Assembly: GCA_031181585.1 (NCBI GenBank)
Contig: JAPSKP010000031.1
Coordinates: forward strand, 1 to 34,242
Source of the DNA: Lysinibacillus sp.
GTDB taxonomy: Bacteria > Bacillota > Bacilli > Bacillales_A > Planococcaceae
DNA length: 34,242 bases
Direction: 5' to 3'
Shown: positions 32,021 to 34,242 of the stretch, in pieces
Numbering within the stretch: the stretch's first letter is position 1
Layout: every line of letters starts with the position of its first letter
Notes under the pieces: model-generated
What the model saw: the letters and a program-made list of their open reading frames with translations, nothing else
What the model was told of the DNA's origin: nothing
Databases searched by the model: none
Position numbers and translations under genes: made by a program

Positions 32021-32923
32021 TTATTTCTCTAACAAATTATATAATTTTGATTTCTTGTACATTGAGGGTGAAACGCCGAACTTTTCTTTAAATACCTTTG
32101 AAAAGTGTGCAACATTTTCAAATCCTGTAGAAAAGCAGACTTCTGTAACAGAAAGTGTTGAATGTAATAAAAGTTCGCTTGCCTTTTCCAATCGACGATT
32201 TCGTATCCATTGTAATGGTGAAGAATTATATATTTCTTTGAATTCTCTTTTAAATGTTGATAAACTTCTTCCGCTTAGGGAGGCTAAATCACTTATGTTT
32301 AGAGGGTTAAATAAATTTTCGTCAACAATTTCTGTAATACTTCTATGATCTTTCTGTTTTAAATTGAGAAATTGTATTAAAAATTGTTCATCTGTATCTA
32401 CTAAATTATACAATAATTCCAACAACTTTAATTTTACCATTCCTTCAGCGACCCCTCTTGCATCATCTAATAAAGGCTTTAGGGATTCAATAAATCCTAT
32501 TAGGCGTTTATTTAGAGGATAGATGGAAACAGGAAGAACTACAGAAGGATGTGAGTATTTAATATTATTCATTTTTATAAACTCATTAAGCAAGTCATCT
32601 TTAATAAATAGCATAATATAATCAAGCACGTGGTCAAATTCCCCATTACCATATTTCTCATACTTAATTACAATCGATTTATGTACTAATACAATTTCAT
32701 TTTCATTTACTTGGTAGGTCACATTTCCAAAACTTATATGATATTGACCCTTAAGAACAAACAGCAACATATGATTTTCTAAAAACATAGCTCCTTCATT
32801 TCTCTGAGTATACAAACAAGATTTTATTACTGATAAACCATTCATTTTCAAGATATTTTGATTTAACGGCGCAGCCGAATAGTCCTGAGGTACTTTTAAT
32901 ATTTTGTTATTATGTTGGAGCAT
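32021..32923 (-). CDS. AraC-family transcriptional regulator (ExsA-like)
   Basis: 300 residues. The N-terminal cupin-like sensing domain (about 40-170) has NHMLLFVLKGQYHISFGN and YQVNENEIVLVHKS. The C-terminal double helix-turn-helix (about 195-295) has ISDLASLSGRSLSTFKREFK, then SPLQWIRNRRLEKASELLLH and VTEVCFSTGFENVAHFSKVF. The ending FKEKFGVSPSMYKK is the family signature. GGGAGG precedes the ATG at 32923. The target is unknown. It lies downstream of the germination genes but 83 bp away. Confidence 0.88.
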   Translation of the reverse strand: MLQHNNKILKVPQDYSAAPLNQNILKMNGLSVIKSCLYTQRNEGAMFLENHMLLFVLKGQYHISFGNVTYQVNENEIVLVHKSIVIKYEKYGNGEFDHVLDYIMLFIKDDLLNEFIKMNNIKYSHPSVVLPVSIYPLNKRLIGFIESLKPLLDDARGVAEGMVKLKLLELLYNLVDTDEQFLIQFLNLKQKDHRSITEIVDENLFNPLNISDLASLSGRSLSTFKREFKEIYNSSPLQWIRNRRLEKASELLLHSTLSVTEVCFSTGFENVAHFSKVFKEKFGVSPSMYKKSKLYNLLEK

Positions 32924-33006
32924 ATAATTCCTCCCAAAAAGCTTTCTTCACAGACATATGAGGACACTGTATAAAGTATTGAAAGGTATATCCTCTCTTT
33001 ACCCTT

Positions 33007-34089
33007 CTATACATGTTTTTTTATTAATTTAATTATAAATAGGAATGGAATGTATACATAAATAAAATAAAATCCTATCTGTGAGACAATTTTACCCAAC
33101 TTCTCAATTTTAAAGTTATTATCAATAAGAACAGAAAAAATCAATATAACCATTAATGAGATAATTAATGTAATTCTAGGCTTTATTTTAAAAGTGTCCT
33201 TATTAATTCTGCTTATACACCATAAAGGTAAACATATTGTCGGGATAGCTACTGCTAACCAACTAAAGATAAATATATACTCAAATCTTTCAATAAAAGG
33301 AAGCTCAATTATTTTAATCATCTCAAGAGTTGGCCATTTATTATGAGTTAATTGTCCTAAACTAAAATATGTAAAACTCACGATAGCAACAATTGTACAT
33401 AACATAGTGGTATAGAGTAATCCTCCATTGGCCCATTTCTTCGAATCTCCTCCACTTCTCAGGTATGGAAAATAAACCATTAATGCTTCAAACCCTATAA
33501 ATACAACGCTGGTTTCTTTAGAAGATTTAATAAAATCTAAAAAGGAAAGATTAAATAGGGGCAGTATATTATTAAGGTGTGATAATCGGGCTGGGAAATA
33601 TAAACTTAATAAAAACAATATTAATGGTATAAAGAATGTTAAAAAGCAAATTCCTGTAATTACTCTAAATCCCCCAGAAACGACATAGTATATAATTAAT
33701 AAAAAACAAATACCAAGTTCGAGAATACTAATAGACGGGAATGCCCAAACTTGAACAATGTTAATATAGGTACAAAAAACGACTAACGAAATTGAAATAA
33801 AGTAAATAGACAATAAGAGTGTGCCTACTTTAGCAATAAACCTCCCGAAAGCTTCTCTATGAAAGGAGATTATATCGTTAGTCTTACCCTCTAATATTTT
33901 GTATATCATCCATAAAATAATGTGAAGGCTTAAGCCAGTAATAAATACAACGATCCAGCCATCATGACCTGCACTTTTCGCAATCAGATTTTGATAACTT
34001 AACAATCCGACACCTGTCTGAGAAGTAGTTATAAGAAAAAAGACGAAAAAGTTAGAAACACGATAATTAATATTCTTTTCGTTGTCCAT
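33007..34089 (-). CDS. Spore germination receptor B subunit (GerAB/GerKB type permease)
   Basis: Endospore germination permease of 360 residues with about 10 helices, related to APC amino-acid transporters, in the spore inner membrane. The pattern is typical: an N-terminal cytoplasmic stretch, then VSNFFVFFLITTSQTGVGLL and SYQNLIAKSAGHDGWIVVFI, and FFIPLILFLLSLYFPARLSH in the middle. The ATG at 34089 overlaps the stop of the upstream gerC-type gene (TAATG). The gene order is C then B, as in gerKA-KC-KB. The A subunit should lie beyond the right edge. The germinant is unknown. Confidence 0.9.
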   Translation of the reverse strand: MDNEKNINYRVSNFFVFFLITTSQTGVGLLSYQNLIAKSAGHDGWIVVFITGLSLHIILWMIYKILEGKTNDIISFHREAFGRFIAKVGTLLLSIYFISISLVVFCTYINIVQVWAFPSISILELGICFLLIIYYVVSGGFRVITGICFLTFFIPLILFLLSLYFPARLSHLNNILPLFNLSFLDFIKSSKETSVVFIGFEALMVYFPYLRSGGDSKKWANGGLLYTTMLCTIVAIVSFTYFSLGQLTHNKWPTLEMIKIIELPFIERFEYIFIFSWLAVAIPTICLPLWCISRINKDTFKIKPRITLIISLMVILIFSVLIDNNFKIEKLGKIVSQIGFYFIYVYIPFLFIIKLIKKHV

Positions 34090-34242
34090 TATTTCCTTAC
34101 TCCTGTATCAACTATATTGACATCTGTTTCTATAACAAATTTTATTTTAGGATAATCTCGTTCATAAAATTCATTCTTATCCCATGTTCGCTGAGCTGCT
34201 TTAAAGAAATTACCGATTCCTACAGGGTCTACCTTTTCATTT
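34089..34242 (-). CDS. Spore germination lipoprotein C subunit, C-terminal part only
   Basis: Partial frame of 50 codons open at the window edge: NEKVDPVGIGNFFKAAQRTW then DKNEFYERDYPKIKFVIETD and VNIVDTGVRK, stop. The D-P-x-G-x-G-N-x-x-(R/K)-A block followed by a short beta strand is the end of Ger(x)C family proteins, lipoproteins of the germination receptor. The stop shares a base with the GerB start. Confidence 0.85.
   Translation of the reverse strand, partial: NEKVDPVGIGNFFKAAQRTWDKNEFYERDYPKIKFVIETDVNIVDTGVRK

Overview
The window looks like chromosome of a spore-forming, low-GC Gram-positive bacterium of the Bacillaceae (Bacillus sensu lato). The grounds are two spore-germination receptor genes at the right edge, a Spo0E-type phosphatase gene, strong GGAGG ribosome binding sites, frequent TTG/GTG starts and many U-tailed hairpin terminators. 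No rRNA, tRNA, CRISPR array, insertion sequence or prophage was seen.

Layout. 1-3.6 kb (minus strand): HelD RNA polymerase recycling factor followed by a DHA2-type multidrug exporter that runs off the left edge. 3.66-3.85 kb (plus): a near-consensus promoter and strong terminator with no gene between them, a candidate small RNA. 4.1-8.0 kb (plus): citrate-type two-component system and CitMHS citrate transporter, with a dyad and a cre-like box before the transporter. 8.4-12.5 kb (minus): separately terminated small genes (two Nudix hydrolases, a monooxygenase-fold protein, DUF402, GNAT acetyltransferase, methyltransferase) and a decayed small membrane-protein gene. 12.5-15.4 kb: a probable metal/metalloid group consisting of an FAD monooxygenase behind an ArsR-type operator, a CueP copper-binding lipoprotein, and a divergent arsenite-type permease. 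15.5-18.9 kb: PadR regulator, cytochrome P450 and alpha/beta hydrolase. 19.3-23.7 kb: DinB-fold protein, DUF2512 membrane protein, hairpin-rich small-ORF locus, two SDR dehydrogenases and a Spo0E gene. 24.1-31.8 kb: a catabolic operon (CoA-transferase, enoyl-CoA hydratase, Zn-ribbon/OB protein, thiolase, SDR, MatC-like permease) divergent from a sigma-54 activator. 32.0-34.2 kb: AraC regulator and GerB/GerC germination proteins.

The most exciting observation is in cueP. Its reading frame is intact for 175 codons except for one in-frame TGA, which stands exactly where I expect the first of three conserved metal-binding cysteines. Starting 11 nt after this UGA is a 17-nt perfect stem-loop with a GGU apical loop, and a further stem closes below it. 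That is the geometry of a bacterial selenocysteine insertion element (E. coli fdhF as I recall: 11 nt, 17-nt upper stem-loop, GGU in the loop). A selenocysteine-containing CueP is therefore a serious hypothesis; a simple nonsense mutation is the alternative, and the decision lies outside this window (selA/selB/selC/selD and homologues).

Other points of interest: a short ORF whose intrinsic terminator lies inside the coding region, as in genes for alternative ribosome-rescue factors; a benzylsuccinate-like CoA pathway lacking an acyl-CoA dehydrogenase; the orphan promoter-terminator unit; two genes with ATA where the start codon should be; and a folded intergenic RNA candidate at 17.65 kb.
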